From: Thiomargarita sp.
GTDB taxonomy: Bacteria; Pseudomonadota; Gammaproteobacteria; Beggiatoales; Beggiatoaceae
Length of the DNA stretch: 49,732 bases
Direction of reading: 5' to 3'
NCBI GenBank assembly: GCA_020721045.1
Contig: DYNN01000011.1
Span: 1 to 49,732, forward strand
Below the pieces are notes generated by a model, which was given only the letters and a program-made list of their open reading frames with translations, did not search any database and was not told the origin of the DNA. Positions 1 through 9,328 of the stretch are shown here, piece after piece. Every line of letters starts with the position of its first letter. Within the stretch, counting starts at the first letter, position 1. The position numbers were made by a program, and so were the translations under genes.

Positions 1-7
1 TTCATTG

Positions 8-31
8 TTACATACATTTAAATATATGTAA
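8..31. repeat. AT-rich imperfect palindrome after the TPR gene
   Basis: TTACATA at 8-14 and TATGTAA at 25-31 flank a 10-nt core centred on ATTTAAAT; 22 of 24 positions are self-complementary. It lies 10 nt beyond the stop of the minus-strand TPR gene, so it could act as a weak terminator, but it has no GC clamp. A 17-nt part of it (9-25) recurs inverted at 49697-49713, at the other end of the window. Confidence 0.5.
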
Positions 32-41
32 AGCAATCTAG

Positions 42-1274
42 TTAAGCTCTTTTTTCCTGTAACACATAGGCTAATCTCATTAGTAAACTAACCTGAAATG
101 GTTTATCAACTATTTGATTTTGATAATATTGAATTGCCTCATCTAATTTGTTTTGTTCATACAGTATATTTATTAGTTGCCGATACAAAGACTCAGTCGT
201 AGGAAATTTTTCTATCCCTAAATTACAGTATTCTATTGCTTTATCCCAATTTTGTTGTTTAAGTTCTAGTTCAATTAATCGATGATAAGGAATTAAAGCT
301 AATTCTGGATATTGTTGAATTAATGACTGTAAAGCTGTTGTAGCCTGTTCAAATTCTTTAGATGTTGTATATATCTCTATCTTTCTAGTTAACCAATTGG
401 GGATTAACTCTCTTTCGTGGGGAAAACGTTGAATACACTCATTCCAACGAACTAAGGCTAATTCCCAATTTTCTTGTTGTTGTGCCACGTAAGCTAGCCC
501 CGCATATCCTAAAGGGAGTTGGGGTACTTGCTCTTTCATTTGCTTGAAAAATTGTTCTGCTTCTACATACCTCTTAGTTTTGATTAACACATTTCCTTTA
601 GCAACCAACCATTGAATATCAACAAGCTTTGTTCGGCTTATAATTTCATTCCAATAGGTTAAAGCAAGTTCCCACAATTGATATTTCTGCGCTAATTCTG
701 CGATATATTCACAACCAAATCCTTCATGGGCAAGAACTTTAATTAGGAGATTTTGATTCTGTAGTGTTACTGGATTTGAGGAAGAAGATAAGTTGTTTAA
801 TAACTCAGAGGCATTAAGGGTATTGGGATAAACTGCTAAAATTCTCTCACATCCTGCTTTGCAACTTTCAAGATCATTGGCTTGTAACATCTGAGCAGCC
901 AATTTAGTTAATTCTTGTTCTCGTCGTAAAACTGCAATCTCAATTTCTGCCAAAATACATAACTGATTATCTTGCAAAACAATTGCTAATTGCAATGGAT
1001 TATTAAAATCTAATATTTCGTTAGTCGCCACTGATATTTGGTATTCTAGCTCACCTTTGCTATTACTAAAACGACCTTTAGGATTGCTACCTTTCTTAAG
1101 ATTCAATACTTTTATTTGCTTTAGTGGAACATTTTTCATTTTTCCACGTAAAACTAAGCTTTCTTCTACAACTTGCCCTACTATTGGTGCATTTAGAATA
1201 TGGGAATAACTGGTTTGTAGACTATGGAGTTTTATCCCATAAATTCTATACATATTAGTAATCATTTTATTCAC
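42..1274 (-). CDS. TPR-repeat protein with an N-terminal beta-rich domain
   Basis: A 410-residue protein of unknown specific function. Residues about 110-405 are helical tetratricopeptide-type repeats; the units WELALTYWNE, WELALVRWNE and WDKAIEYCN show the typical W/A spacing, so the protein probably works as a protein-protein scaffold. Residues about 25-105 look like a small beta-sandwich and are not TPR. There is no signal peptide or membrane segment. The longest reading starts at GTG 1274, but ATG at 1265 (residue 4) is equally possible; AAAGG at 1288-1284 on the minus strand is the candidate ribosome-binding site and sits inside an inverted repeat. The gene is divergent from smc and stands alone at the window edge. 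TPR proteins of this style often occur near polysaccharide or pilus genes, but nothing here confirms that. Confidence 0.75.
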   Translation of the reverse strand: MNKMITNMYRIYGIKLHSLQTSYSHILNAPIVGQVVEESLVLRGKMKNVPLKQIKVLNLKKGSNPKGRFSNSKGELEYQISVATNEILDFNNPLQLAIVLQDNQLCILAEIEIAVLRREQELTKLAAQMLQANDLESCKAGCERILAVYPNTLNASELLNNLSSSSNPVTLQNQNLLIKVLAHEGFGCEYIAELAQKYQLWELALTYWNEIISRTKLVDIQWLVAKGNVLIKTKRYVEAEQFFKQMKEQVPQLPLGYAGLAYVAQQQENWELALVRWNECIQRFPHERELIPNWLTRKIEIYTTSKEFEQATTALQSLIQQYPELALIPYHRLIELELKQQNWDKAIEYCNLGIEKFPTTESLYRQLINILYEQNKLDEAIQYYQNQIVDKPFQVSLLMRLAYVLQEKRA

Positions 1275-1589
1275 AATAAGAGACCTTTACAAACCTATGA
1301 TTTTTTAATAGTCAAATTTTACGCGATATCAAGTGAGTGTGCAAAGGTCTCATATATAATATTAACATATCAATGGTTATCAATATTTTTATAGACTATA
1401 TTATGGTTAACTAAAGTCAACTATTTTGGTAACAGGAAATTACTTACATGTAAACGCAAAAATTAATTATAATTAAACTATTTCATATCTTCATCTTGAA
1501 TCTGCTATCATTCTATTTGTTTATCAGTAGAAAAACAGCGTTTTACATGAATTATTGTTACCGTATAGCCATTTAATTAATCATTTTCC
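1275..1589. other. Divergent intergenic region between the TPR gene and smc
   Basis: This 315-nt very AT-rich region separates two divergent genes and should hold promoters for both. The clearest structure is the inverted repeat 1280-1288/1343-1351. A TTGACT on the minus strand (1420-1415) resembles a -35 box but no well-spaced -10 follows. I see no convincing ORF or RNA gene. Confidence 0.5.
1280..1351 (-). promoter_or_regulatory. Inverted repeat covering the TPR gene ribosome-binding site
   Basis: GAGACCTTT (1280-1288) and AAAGGTCTC (1343-1351) are perfect 9-nt complements separated by 54 nt. In the minus-strand mRNA the proximal arm contains AAAGG, the only Shine-Dalgarno-like sequence before the GTG/ATG starts at 1274 and 1265. 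Folding would hide it. The arms are visible in the sequence; the regulatory role is inferred. Confidence 0.35.
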
Positions 1590-4500
1590 ATGCGCTTAAG
1601 TAAAATTAAACTTGTTGGCTTTAAATCATTTGTCGATGCAACTACCTTATCTTTTCCAAGCAATCTCGTTGGTGTTGTAGGTCCTAATGGCTGCGGAAAA
1701 TCTAATGTAATTGATGCGGTACGTTGGGTCATGGGCGAAAGTTCGGCAAAACATCTACGCGGTTCTGCAATGTTAGATGTGATTTTTAACGGTTCTACCA
1801 CACGTAAACCCGCTGAATTAGCCGCGATAGAACTACATTTTTCCGAAGTAAATGTTACTCAATATCCACCAGATTCTGAAATTGCAATTAAACGCCAATT
1901 AACCCGTGATGGACAATCTACCTATTTTATCAATAATATACGTTGTCGACGTAAAGATATTACTGACTTATTTTTAGGTACCGGTCTGGGTCCACGTAGC
2001 TATGCTATTATCGAACAAGGCATGATTTCTCGCTTGATCGAAGCCAAACCAGAAGAATTACGTATTTTTTTAGAAGAAGCAGCGGGTATCTCCAAGTATA
2101 AAGAACGTCGTAAAGAAACCGAACAACGAATGCAACAAACGCGGGAAAATTTAGGACGTTTAGACGAAGTACGGCATGAATTGGACAATCAAATTGAAAA
2201 ATTGCAAAAACAAGCCAAACAAGCGGAAAAATTCCAAGAACTCAAGAAAACAGAACATTTACTCAGAGCACAATTACATGCCATTCGTTGGTATGAACTC
2301 GACATGAGTATACAAGAATTACAACAACCACTTGATGAACAAGCGGCTGTTTTAGAAAAATATTTATTATCATTACAAAATTTAGAAGAAACGCATAAAC
2401 AACAACGTCATGCACGAATGCAAGCGCAAACGGCTTTAGATGATAAACAAGGTCAATTTTATACTGTTGATGGTGAAATTAATCGCTTAGAACAAACTAT
2501 TGAACATATACAAGAAAAAATAGAACAATTACAATTAGATAATGAACAATTAACCAGTACATGGCAAGAAACAAAACAACAGCTAGAACAAGACGAATCT
2601 CAATTAGAGCAGATTGAACAGGAATTACAAATAACTGAAAATGAAAGGAATAATCTACAAGCCGAAAACGAGCAAGCGATTGATAGCTTACAAAATGCAG
2701 AATATCAATTGGAAGCTTGGCGTACCACTTGGGACGAGTTTAACGAACGTGCGACTACGCCCATGCAACAAGCACAAATTGCCAAAACTCAATCGCAACA
2801 TTTAGAAACTCGTTTAGCGCAAAATCAACAGCGTTTGTTTCGTTTACAAGAAGAAAGACGCAGTTTGAATCCACAGTCTGCTGAGCAGGTAGTACAACGA
2901 ATAGCGACAGAACTTAATATTGTACAAGTAGAATTAACCGATGCTGAAGCCTTATTAACCACACATCATAGCGAAGTATTGCGTTTGCGTGATGATGTGC
3001 AAGCTAAATCTGCCCGTTTGCATGAACAACAGTCGCATACCCATCAGCTAAGTGGGCGTTTAGCAGCGTTGGAAGCGTTACAAGAAGCGGCTTTGGGTAA
3101 AAATAGCACTGATTTAAATGCTTGGTTACATGCGCACCGTTTGCAACATAACCAACATTTAGCTCAATTATTAACTGTTGAAAAAAAATGGCAAGCAGCA
3201 GTAGAAATGGTGTTGGACACGATGTTGCAAGCTTTATGTGTGGATGATTTAACGGTTTTTCAGACGGGTTTACAACGTCCGCCTCAAGGCGAATTGATAC
3301 TTTTTGAAACAATTCATGTTAAATCAAATAGATCAGAGATTTCTGCTAAAAATGCAACGTTACAAGAAAAAATCACTGTTCCTTATCAATTAGAAAGTTT
3401 ATTTGCGGGTATTTATGTCGCTGACACTTTGGAGCAAGCTTATGAGTTACGCACTCAATTAGTTGCACATGAATCCGTGATCACACCACAGTGTATTTGG
3501 TTGGGTGTGCATTGGTTACGTAGTCAACAAGGTGATAATGAAAAAACCGGTATTATTGAACGTGAACAAGAAATTAATAAAATTGCTAAGCAATTAGGCG
3601 GTTATGATGAAGAAATTATCAAATTAACCAATGAATTGGAGAAACAACGTTTAGCTTTGCGAGAACATGAATTACAACGCGAACGCATCCAGCAACAAGT
3701 CGATTTGTTACGTCAACAATCTGCTGAATTACAAACACAACATAGTAATAGAATCTTACACTTAGAACATCTAACTGCACAAATACGGCGTGTTGATGAA
3801 GAATGTGGCGAATTAACTCAACAAATCAGTGAAGATGAGCAATCTTTAGAGGAAACTCGGCATAATTTACATGTGGCTTTGGCAGAAATGGGGCAATTAG
3901 CTGATGAACGTGAGGAATTAACCAAACAACGAGAATTATATCAAGAAACTGTTGAACAAGCCCGTGAAATTGCTCAAGAATCACAAACTTTTTTTCATCA
4001 AGTTGTGGTCAAATTAGAATCATTGCATACTGATATGAAACGATTGCAACAAGGGGTTTTACGGTTAAACAGTCGTTTGGAACAATTAAGTGAAAAACGT
4101 TATGAAATTCAACAAAATTTAGATAAACAAACAGAACCTTTAGAAAATTTACAGCAAGAATTAATTTATTATACAGAACAGCGCATTGAAACTGAAGAAG
4201 CCTTACGACAAATTAAACAAACATTAGCACATTTAGAAGCAAATTTATCACAGTATGATGAGGAGCGACATGAATTAGAGGAGCAAAGTCAGATATTGCG
4301 TGTAAAATTGGAACAAGCGCGCATAACAATTCGTGAAAAAGAAGTGCGTAAACAAACTGTTGAAGAGCAATTAGATGCATTAGATTTAAGTCCGGTTGCC
4401 TTATTAGCAGAATTGCCAGAACATGCAGATGAAACCAGTTGGCTTGCACAAATTGAGGCGGCTGAACGTAAAATTGAGCGTATTGGTTCGGTTAATCTTG

Positions 4501-5096
4501 CGGCTTTACAAGAGTTTACTGAACAAACTGAACGTAAACGTTATTTGGATGAACAAGCCGAAGATTTAAATAAATCATTGACTTTGCTAGAAAATGCAAT
4601 TAAAACCATTGATCGAGAAACACGCTTACGTTTTAATGATACATTGAATACGGTAAATAATAACTTACAAGAAACCTTTCCACGTTTATTTGGTGGGGGG
4701 CAAGCGAGTTTGGAGTTAGTAGGGGAAGACGTATTAGAAGCGGGTGTTGCTATTATTGCGCGTCCACCGGGTAAACGTAACAGTACGATTCATTTGTTAT
4801 CTGGTGGTGAAAAGGCGTTGACAGCAATCGCGCTGGTTTTTTCAATTTTTCAACTCAATCCTGCGCCCTTTTGTTTATTGGACGAGGTGGATGCGCCATT
4901 GGATGACAGTAATGTAGGGCGTTTTTCTAGTTTGGTCCAAACTATGGCGGATCGCGTACAGTTTATTTTTATTTCTCACAATAAGTTAGCAATGGAAATG
5001 GCGAATCAACTCATCGGTATCACGATGCAAGAAGCCGGTGTATCACGCCCTGTTTCTGTGGATATAGATACGGCAGTGAGCATGATTGTGATGTAA
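1590..5096 (+). CDS. smc: Chromosome segregation protein Smc
   Basis: Structural maintenance of chromosomes ATPase, the core of the bacterial Smc-ScpAB condensin that loads at origins and aligns chromosome arms. The 1168 residues show the full architecture: an N-terminal ATPase half with Walker A GPNGCGKSN at residues about 32-40, a long coiled coil, a hinge around residues 490-650, a second coiled coil, and a C-terminal half with ABC signature LLSGGEKALTA near 1069 and Walker B CLLDEVDAPLD near 1094. The length is normal for the family. The start MRLSKIKLVGFKSF is the canonical Smc start. In many gammaproteobacteria smc is followed by zipA and ligA; here the next gene is ygiQ, 216 nt downstream, so that linkage is lost. 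Its presence argues against the MukBEF lineage of Enterobacterales. Confidence 0.97.
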   Translation: MRLSKIKLVGFKSFVDATTLSFPSNLVGVVGPNGCGKSNVIDAVRWVMGESSAKHLRGSAMLDVIFNGSTTRKPAELAAIELHFSEVNVTQYPPDSEIAIKRQLTRDGQSTYFINNIRCRRKDITDLFLGTGLGPRSYAIIEQGMISRLIEAKPEELRIFLEEAAGISKYKERRKETEQRMQQTRENLGRLDEVRHELDNQIEKLQKQAKQAEKFQELKKTEHLLRAQLHAIRWYELDMSIQELQQPLDEQAAVLEKYLLSLQNLEETHKQQRHARMQAQTALDDKQGQFYTVDGEINRLEQTIEHIQEKIEQLQLDNEQLTSTWQETKQQLEQDESQLEQIEQELQITENERNNLQAENEQAIDSLQNAEYQLEAWRTTWDEFNERATTPMQQAQIAKTQSQHLETRLAQNQQRLFRLQEERRSLNPQSAEQVVQRIATELNIVQVELTDAEALLTTHHSEVLRLRDDVQAKSARLHEQQSHTHQLSGRLAALEALQEAALGKNSTDLNAWLHAHRLQHNQHLAQLLTVEKKWQAAVEMVLDTMLQALCVDDLTVFQTGLQRPPQGELILFETIHVKSNRSEISAKNATLQEKITVPYQLESLFAGIYVADTLEQAYELRTQLVAHESVITPQCIWLGVHWLRSQQGDNEKTGIIEREQEINKIAKQLGGYDEEIIKLTNELEKQRLALREHELQRERIQQQVDLLRQQSAELQTQHSNRILHLEHLTAQIRRVDEECGELTQQISEDEQSLEETRHNLHVALAEMGQLADEREELTKQRELYQETVEQAREIAQESQTFFHQVVVKLESLHTDMKRLQQGVLRLNSRLEQLSEKRYEIQQNLDKQTEPLENLQQELIYYTEQRIETEEALRQIKQTLAHLEANLSQYDEERHELEEQSQILRVKLEQARITIREKEVRKQTVEEQLDALDLSPVALLAELPEHADETSWLAQIEAAERKIERIGSVNLAALQEFTEQTERKRYLDEQAEDLNKSLTLLENAIKTIDRETRLRFNDTLNTVNNNLQETFPRLFGGGQASLELVGEDVLEAGVAIIARPPGKRNSTIHLLSGGEKALTAIALVFSIFQLNPAPFCLLDEVDAPLDDSNVGRFSSLVQTMADRVQFIFISHNKLAMEMANQLIGITMQEAGVSRPVSVDIDTAVSMIVM

Positions 5097-5205
5097 TTTT
5101 AGCAAATACTGTTCAGCTTATCGGTCAGATTTTCAAATGTTTCTATCATTCGATTAACTAAGTGGTCAAGAATGTACTAATGAATTAATTTAGATAGCAC
5201 ACCGT

Positions 5206-5221
5206 TGATTGCGTAGTCAAT
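5206..5221 (+). repeat. Copy 1 of the dispersed motif TGATTGCGTAGT
   Basis: TGATTGCGTAGT (5206-5217), extended to ATTGCGTAGTCAAT at 5208-5221, lies in the smc-ygiQ spacer. The 14-mer recurs exactly at 40427-40440, and the 12-mer recurs in reverse complement at 24109-24120. All three copies are intergenic. Confidence 0.5.
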
Positions 5222-5312
5222 GAAGAAAACTTTCGTAATTTTTAGGTAAAGCAGCGTTTTATTTTTAAAAATAATTGATTACAATGGTGAAAATCGTCAT
5301 CAAACAAAACGC

Positions 5313-7349
5313 ATGAATTCACCAAAAAATATCTTTTCCTATCGTCCTTATTGGGCACATCGCTTTGGTATCGCACCCGTCTTACCGATGTCTCGTAAAG
5401 AAATGACCGAATTAGGTTGGGACAGTTGCGACGTTATCCTAGTTACCGGTGATGCCTACATCGATCACCCCAGCTTTGGCATGGCACTTATCGGTCGTCT
5501 ACTAGAATCACAAGGATTTCGCGTAGGCATTATCGCACAACCCAATTGGCACGATGTCACTACTTTTCAAATCCTAGGCAAACCCAACCTATTTTGGGGC
5601 GTAACAGCTGGTAACATGGACTCCATGGTCAATCGTTACACCGCTGATCGCAAAATTCGCAGCAACGACGCCTATACCCCTAACGGCGAACCTAATAAAC
5701 GCCCAGATCGTGCAACAATGGTTTACGCACAACGCTGTCGTCAAGCCTACAAAGACGTGCCAATTGTCTTAGGCGGCATTGAAGCCAGTTTACGACGCAT
5801 CGCTCACTACGACTATTGGTCAGACACCGTACGCCGCTCCATTTTATTAGATGCCAAAGCCGATATTTTACTATATGGTAATGCTGAACGGGCTTTAGTT
5901 GAATTAGCACATCGATTGGCATCTGGTGAAAATATTAAAAATATCAATGAATTACGTGGAACCGTTGTTATCAAAAATCACATATCCACAACTGAAATTG
6001 ATGCAACTCACATTGATCGCGCTCAAACGATTATTCATTTACCCACTTATGATCAAGTCAAAGTAGACCCCGTGTTATATGCACAAGCTTCACGAATATT
6101 ACATTTAGAATCAAATGCTTTTAACGCACGCACTCTCATTCAACAACACGATAATCGTTATATTTGGGTCAATCCACCGCCTTTTCCATTGACAACGGCT
6201 GAAATTGATAAAATTTACGAACTTCCCTACACTCGAAAACCGCACCCTGCTTATCAAAACCAAAATATTCCCGCTTATGAAATGATACGTTTTTCGATTA
6301 CAATTATGCGTGGCTGTTTTGGTGGTTGCACTTTTTGTTCAATTACCGAACATGAAGGACGTATTATTCAAAATCGTTCAGAAGATTCCATTATTCGGGA
6401 AATCGAAACTATACGCGACACGTTACCGACATTTACCGGCATTATTTCCGATTTAGGCGGTCCCACTGCAAACATGTATCATTTACATTGCAATGATCCC
6501 AAAATTGAAGCCATGTGTCGGCGTTTATCTTGTGTTTATCCGCGTATTTGCAAAAATTTACTCACAGATCACACACCGTTAATTCAACTTTATCGGCGTG
6601 CGCGTGCAGTGACTGGAGTGAAAAAAGTCTTAGTTGCATCTGGATTACGCTATGATTTAGCTATTCAATCGCCTGAATATATTAAAGAATTAGCAGAACA
6701 TCATGTCGGTGGATATTTAAAAATTGCCCCCGAACATACACAAGAAACCGTCTTAAGTAAAATGATGAAGCCCACGATTGAAGATTATTATCAATTTAAG
6801 GCATTATTTGACAAATTTTCCCAACAAGCCGGTAAAAAACAATATTTGATTCCTTACTTCATTGCTGCCCATCCGGGTACCACTGATGAAGATATGCTAA
6901 CATTGGCTTTATGGTTGAAACAAAACGATTTTCGGTTAGACCAAGTACAAGCTTTTTTACCCTCCCCGATGGCATTGGCAACTACCATGTATCATAGCGG
7001 TAAAAATCCTTTAAAACCAATTAACAGTAACAGCGAAACCGTTAAAATACCCAAAGGATTAAAGCAACGTCGCTTACACAAAGCTTTTTTACGTTATCAT
7101 GCACCAGAAAATTGGCGTTTATTGCGTGAAGCCTTACGCCATATGGGACGCGCAGATTTGATCGGTAATGGCAAAAAACACTTAATTCCTAATTTTCAGC
7201 CCGCATTGGAGAATATAGAAGAAATTCCGCAATATCGACAAAAAAAGGAAAATAACCCAATGATTATACCGAAAAAAATTAATGCGCCGAAAAAAAACCG
7301 TGCCCAATGGACTAGTGGCAGTCCGACAGGTCGTGGTAAACGACGATAA
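5313..7349 (+). CDS. ygiQ: YgiQ family radical SAM protein
   Basis: Member of the UPF0313/YgiQ radical S-adenosylmethionine family; the physiological reaction is not established. The 678-residue protein opens with the family N-terminal region ([19 protein letters not shown]) and a B12-binding-like segment, followed by the radical SAM core. Cys335, Cys339 and Cys342 form the CxxxCxxC motif (GCFGGCTFC) that would ligate the 4Fe-4S cluster. The C-terminal region ([19 protein letters not shown]) is typical of the family, and the last ~30 residues are a basic, low-complexity tail. The ATG at 5313 gives the canonical N-terminus. It is cytoplasmic, with no signal peptide or membrane segment. The start of the next gene lies 34 nt beyond its stop. 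Confidence 0.93.
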   Translation: MNSPKNIFSYRPYWAHRFGIAPVLPMSRKEMTELGWDSCDVILVTGDAYIDHPSFGMALIGRLLESQGFRVGIIAQPNWHDVTTFQILGKPNLFWGVTAGNMDSMVNRYTADRKIRSNDAYTPNGEPNKRPDRATMVYAQRCRQAYKDVPIVLGGIEASLRRIAHYDYWSDTVRRSILLDAKADILLYGNAERALVELAHRLASGENIKNINELRGTVVIKNHISTTEIDATHIDRAQTIIHLPTYDQVKVDPVLYAQASRILHLESNAFNARTLIQQHDNRYIWVNPPPFPLTTAEIDKIYELPYTRKPHPAYQNQNIPAYEMIRFSITIMRGCFGGCTFCSITEHEGRIIQNRSEDSIIREIETIRDTLPTFTGIISDLGGPTANMYHLHCNDPKIEAMCRRLSCVYPRICKNLLTDHTPLIQLYRRARAVTGVKKVLVASGLRYDLAIQSPEYIKELAEHHVGGYLKIAPEHTQETVLSKMMKPTIEDYYQFKALFDKFSQQAGKKQYLIPYFIAAHPGTTDEDMLTLALWLKQNDFRLDQVQAFLPSPMALATTMYHSGKNPLKPINSNSETVKIPKGLKQRRLHKAFLRYHAPENWRLLREALRHMGRADLIGNGKKHLIPNFQPALENIEEIPQYRQKKENNPMIIPKKINAPKKNRAQWTSGSPTGRGKRR

Positions 7350-7383
7350 TTTTTATTTCTTACTTAATTTTCTCAATATTATC

Positions 7384-9309
7384 ATGCAATTATCAAATAA
7401 AAATTCCACAATACCCGCTTGGCATAATCTACTTGCTTATCCTGATTTTGCTATTGATGCACTACATCGCACTTCTCTTTTTTGGCAAATTGAGGCAACT
7501 CATCCTTTTTATGTGGCAAAACAATTAGATAATCATCAAGGTATCAGTTTGAGCAATGCTTATCATCAACCCGTGATTTTGCAAAATGGCACTTTAGGTA
7601 ATAGATTGTTTTTAAAAGAAAATAAAACTTATACCTTTTATATTACTTATCAATCACCAATTAAATTGATCGTAGGTCTTTACACCGTAGATGAGCATAA
7701 CCCATTAATATTCTGGCGTTTAAATCCAAATGATACACTGACAACGTGGCAACAAACTTTTACACTATCTCAAACAATTGAAAGAAAGTCTTTGCAAATC
7801 AAAATATTAGTTGGTGATACCCAATTAGAAGAAGTTGTTATTCAATCAATTGCGATTATCGATAACGAACCCATTGATTTACCAAAAATTATGGTTGGTA
7901 TTGTGACTTATAATCGTCGCAATTATATCACTACTTTATTAAAACAAATTTCTCAACTCGTTTATCCAAATGAAAAAATTCAAGTTGTCGTGGTTGATAA
8001 TGCTTCTACGGATGGCAGTGCTGAATTATTAGCTGCCGAATATCCATCGGTCATCGTTTTGAGAAATCATGAAAATTTGGGCGGTTCTGGCGGATTTAAC
8101 ACTTTTTTTAATTATATACAACAATTAGAAAATCCAACTACCTTGGCTTGGTTAATCGATGATGATGCACAAATTGATGGCTACACTTTGTTAAATCTGG
8201 TGCGAGCGATTCAAACAGATGATGAAATTGCAATAGCAGGCTCTGTGATGATGGATTTAGAAAATCCTACTTTTGCCTATGAAGCGGGTGGACATTTATA
8301 CGCTGATCAATTCGGTTGGCAGGCAAATTTATTAAAAGCAGAACTCCATCAATTAAATCATATTAAAGACCGTTTATGGAAAGTTGGTTATGCGGGTGCT
8401 TATTCTTTACTTTTTAAGACAGAAATTTTAGCAAAAGCAGGTATTTGGCATAATTATTTTTTACATGTTGATGATTCTGAATGGTGTTATCGGGTACAAA
8501 GAACAACGGGCAAGAAAGTAGTGATTACTTTAGATTCGCTGATTTGGCACGTGTTGCAAGGTTCAAGAAAACCCTTTACAACATTACGTTACTATGAAAC
8601 TCGCAATTTTCTCAATTATTTTGCATGGTATGCGGATAAAAAAGTGGTGGCAAAAGTTCTGTTGCAATGCGTGCGTTTTGCCATTCGTCAATTGGTGATC
8701 AAGAGACGAGATTTGTGTCAATTTCATTTAGCAGGTATTCACGATTTTTTTGATGCACATTACGGTAAACAAAATTTGACTAGACAATGTAAAATTGTTG
8801 CTGATGTTAAAGGAATTATTGATGATTATATGCAAATAAAGCAACGAAATCCAAAAATTATTTTTTTAGTCACTGAAATTAACGATTATGTAAATGATGG
8901 TGTTGATTACGAAACTTTGATTATTCAAGCTATTCGCCAATATTCTCCAGTCAGTAAAATAATTATTACCGGATTTAATATAACCAATGTTATGGTACAA
9001 CAGGCTGATATAGCAAACAATTTATCTTATCATCGTAATAAATATATACGTATTTTGCAACAATTGTGGAAAATCGCGTTTCATCGGCAAGGTATTGTGA
9101 TTTTACCATTTTGGAATGAAAGTATTGTGGCAAATAATTTGGCAACACTCACAGCAGTTTATGAAAACGGAAGTTATTCGTTATATTGGACGCAACGCTT
9201 TAATTTATTAACGTCCTTAACAAAAATGAGTGTACAAATTATAAAATGGCTAGCAAAAACCCTATTTAATAAGTATAATCCCTCTGCTGCAAAGGCAAAT
9301 AATATTTAA
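7384..9309 (+). CDS. GlfT2-like GT-A glycosyltransferase (putative galactofuranosyltransferase)
   Basis: A 641-residue family 2 glycosyltransferase closely matching the architecture of mycobacterial GlfT2 (637 residues), which polymerises galactofuranose from UDP-Galf. Residues about 1-160 form a beta-sandwich-like N-terminal domain; the GT-A domain follows (MVGIVTYNRR, VVDNASTDGS). The DDD metal/nucleotide motif is D259-D261, a candidate catalytic base is D363 or D364 in HVDDSEW, and IWH places a metal-binding His at H389; these spacings resemble GlfT2 D256-D258, D372 and H396. A helical C-terminal part completes the protein. An upstream in-frame ATG at 7282 would overlap ygiQ and add 34 unrelated residues, so ATG 7384 is preferred, although no clear Shine-Dalgarno precedes it. 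The sugar transferred is unproven, and no UDP-galactopyranose mutase gene is in the window. The next gene starts 19 nt downstream, suggesting an operon. Confidence 0.85.
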   Translation: MQLSNKNSTIPAWHNLLAYPDFAIDALHRTSLFWQIEATHPFYVAKQLDNHQGISLSNAYHQPVILQNGTLGNRLFLKENKTYTFYITYQSPIKLIVGLYTVDEHNPLIFWRLNPNDTLTTWQQTFTLSQTIERKSLQIKILVGDTQLEEVVIQSIAIIDNEPIDLPKIMVGIVTYNRRNYITTLLKQISQLVYPNEKIQVVVVDNASTDGSAELLAAEYPSVIVLRNHENLGGSGGFNTFFNYIQQLENPTTLAWLIDDDAQIDGYTLLNLVRAIQTDDEIAIAGSVMMDLENPTFAYEAGGHLYADQFGWQANLLKAELHQLNHIKDRLWKVGYAGAYSLLFKTEILAKAGIWHNYFLHVDDSEWCYRVQRTTGKKVVITLDSLIWHVLQGSRKPFTTLRYYETRNFLNYFAWYADKKVVAKVLLQCVRFAIRQLVIKRRDLCQFHLAGIHDFFDAHYGKQNLTRQCKIVADVKGIIDDYMQIKQRNPKIIFLVTEINDYVNDGVDYETLIIQAIRQYSPVSKIIITGFNITNVMVQQADIANNLSYHRNKYIRILQQLWKIAFHRQGIVILPFWNESIVANNLATLTAVYENGSYSLYWTQRFNLLTSLTKMSVQIIKWLAKTLFNKYNPSAAKANNI

Positions 9310-9328
9310 ACCAACCAGGAGATGACGT

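Noticed and set aside
3004-3312. Antisense ORF of 102 codons inside smc
   Set aside because: It is a shadow of the smc reading frame, with no ribosome-binding site or recognisable protein; the same applies to the other antisense ORFs in smc, fusA, tuf and the hydrolase gene.
7282-7383. Longer start for the GlfT2-like transferase overlapping ygiQ
   Set aside because: The extra 34 residues are encoded in another frame of the ygiQ tail and are unlike the family; ATG 7384 gives the expected length.
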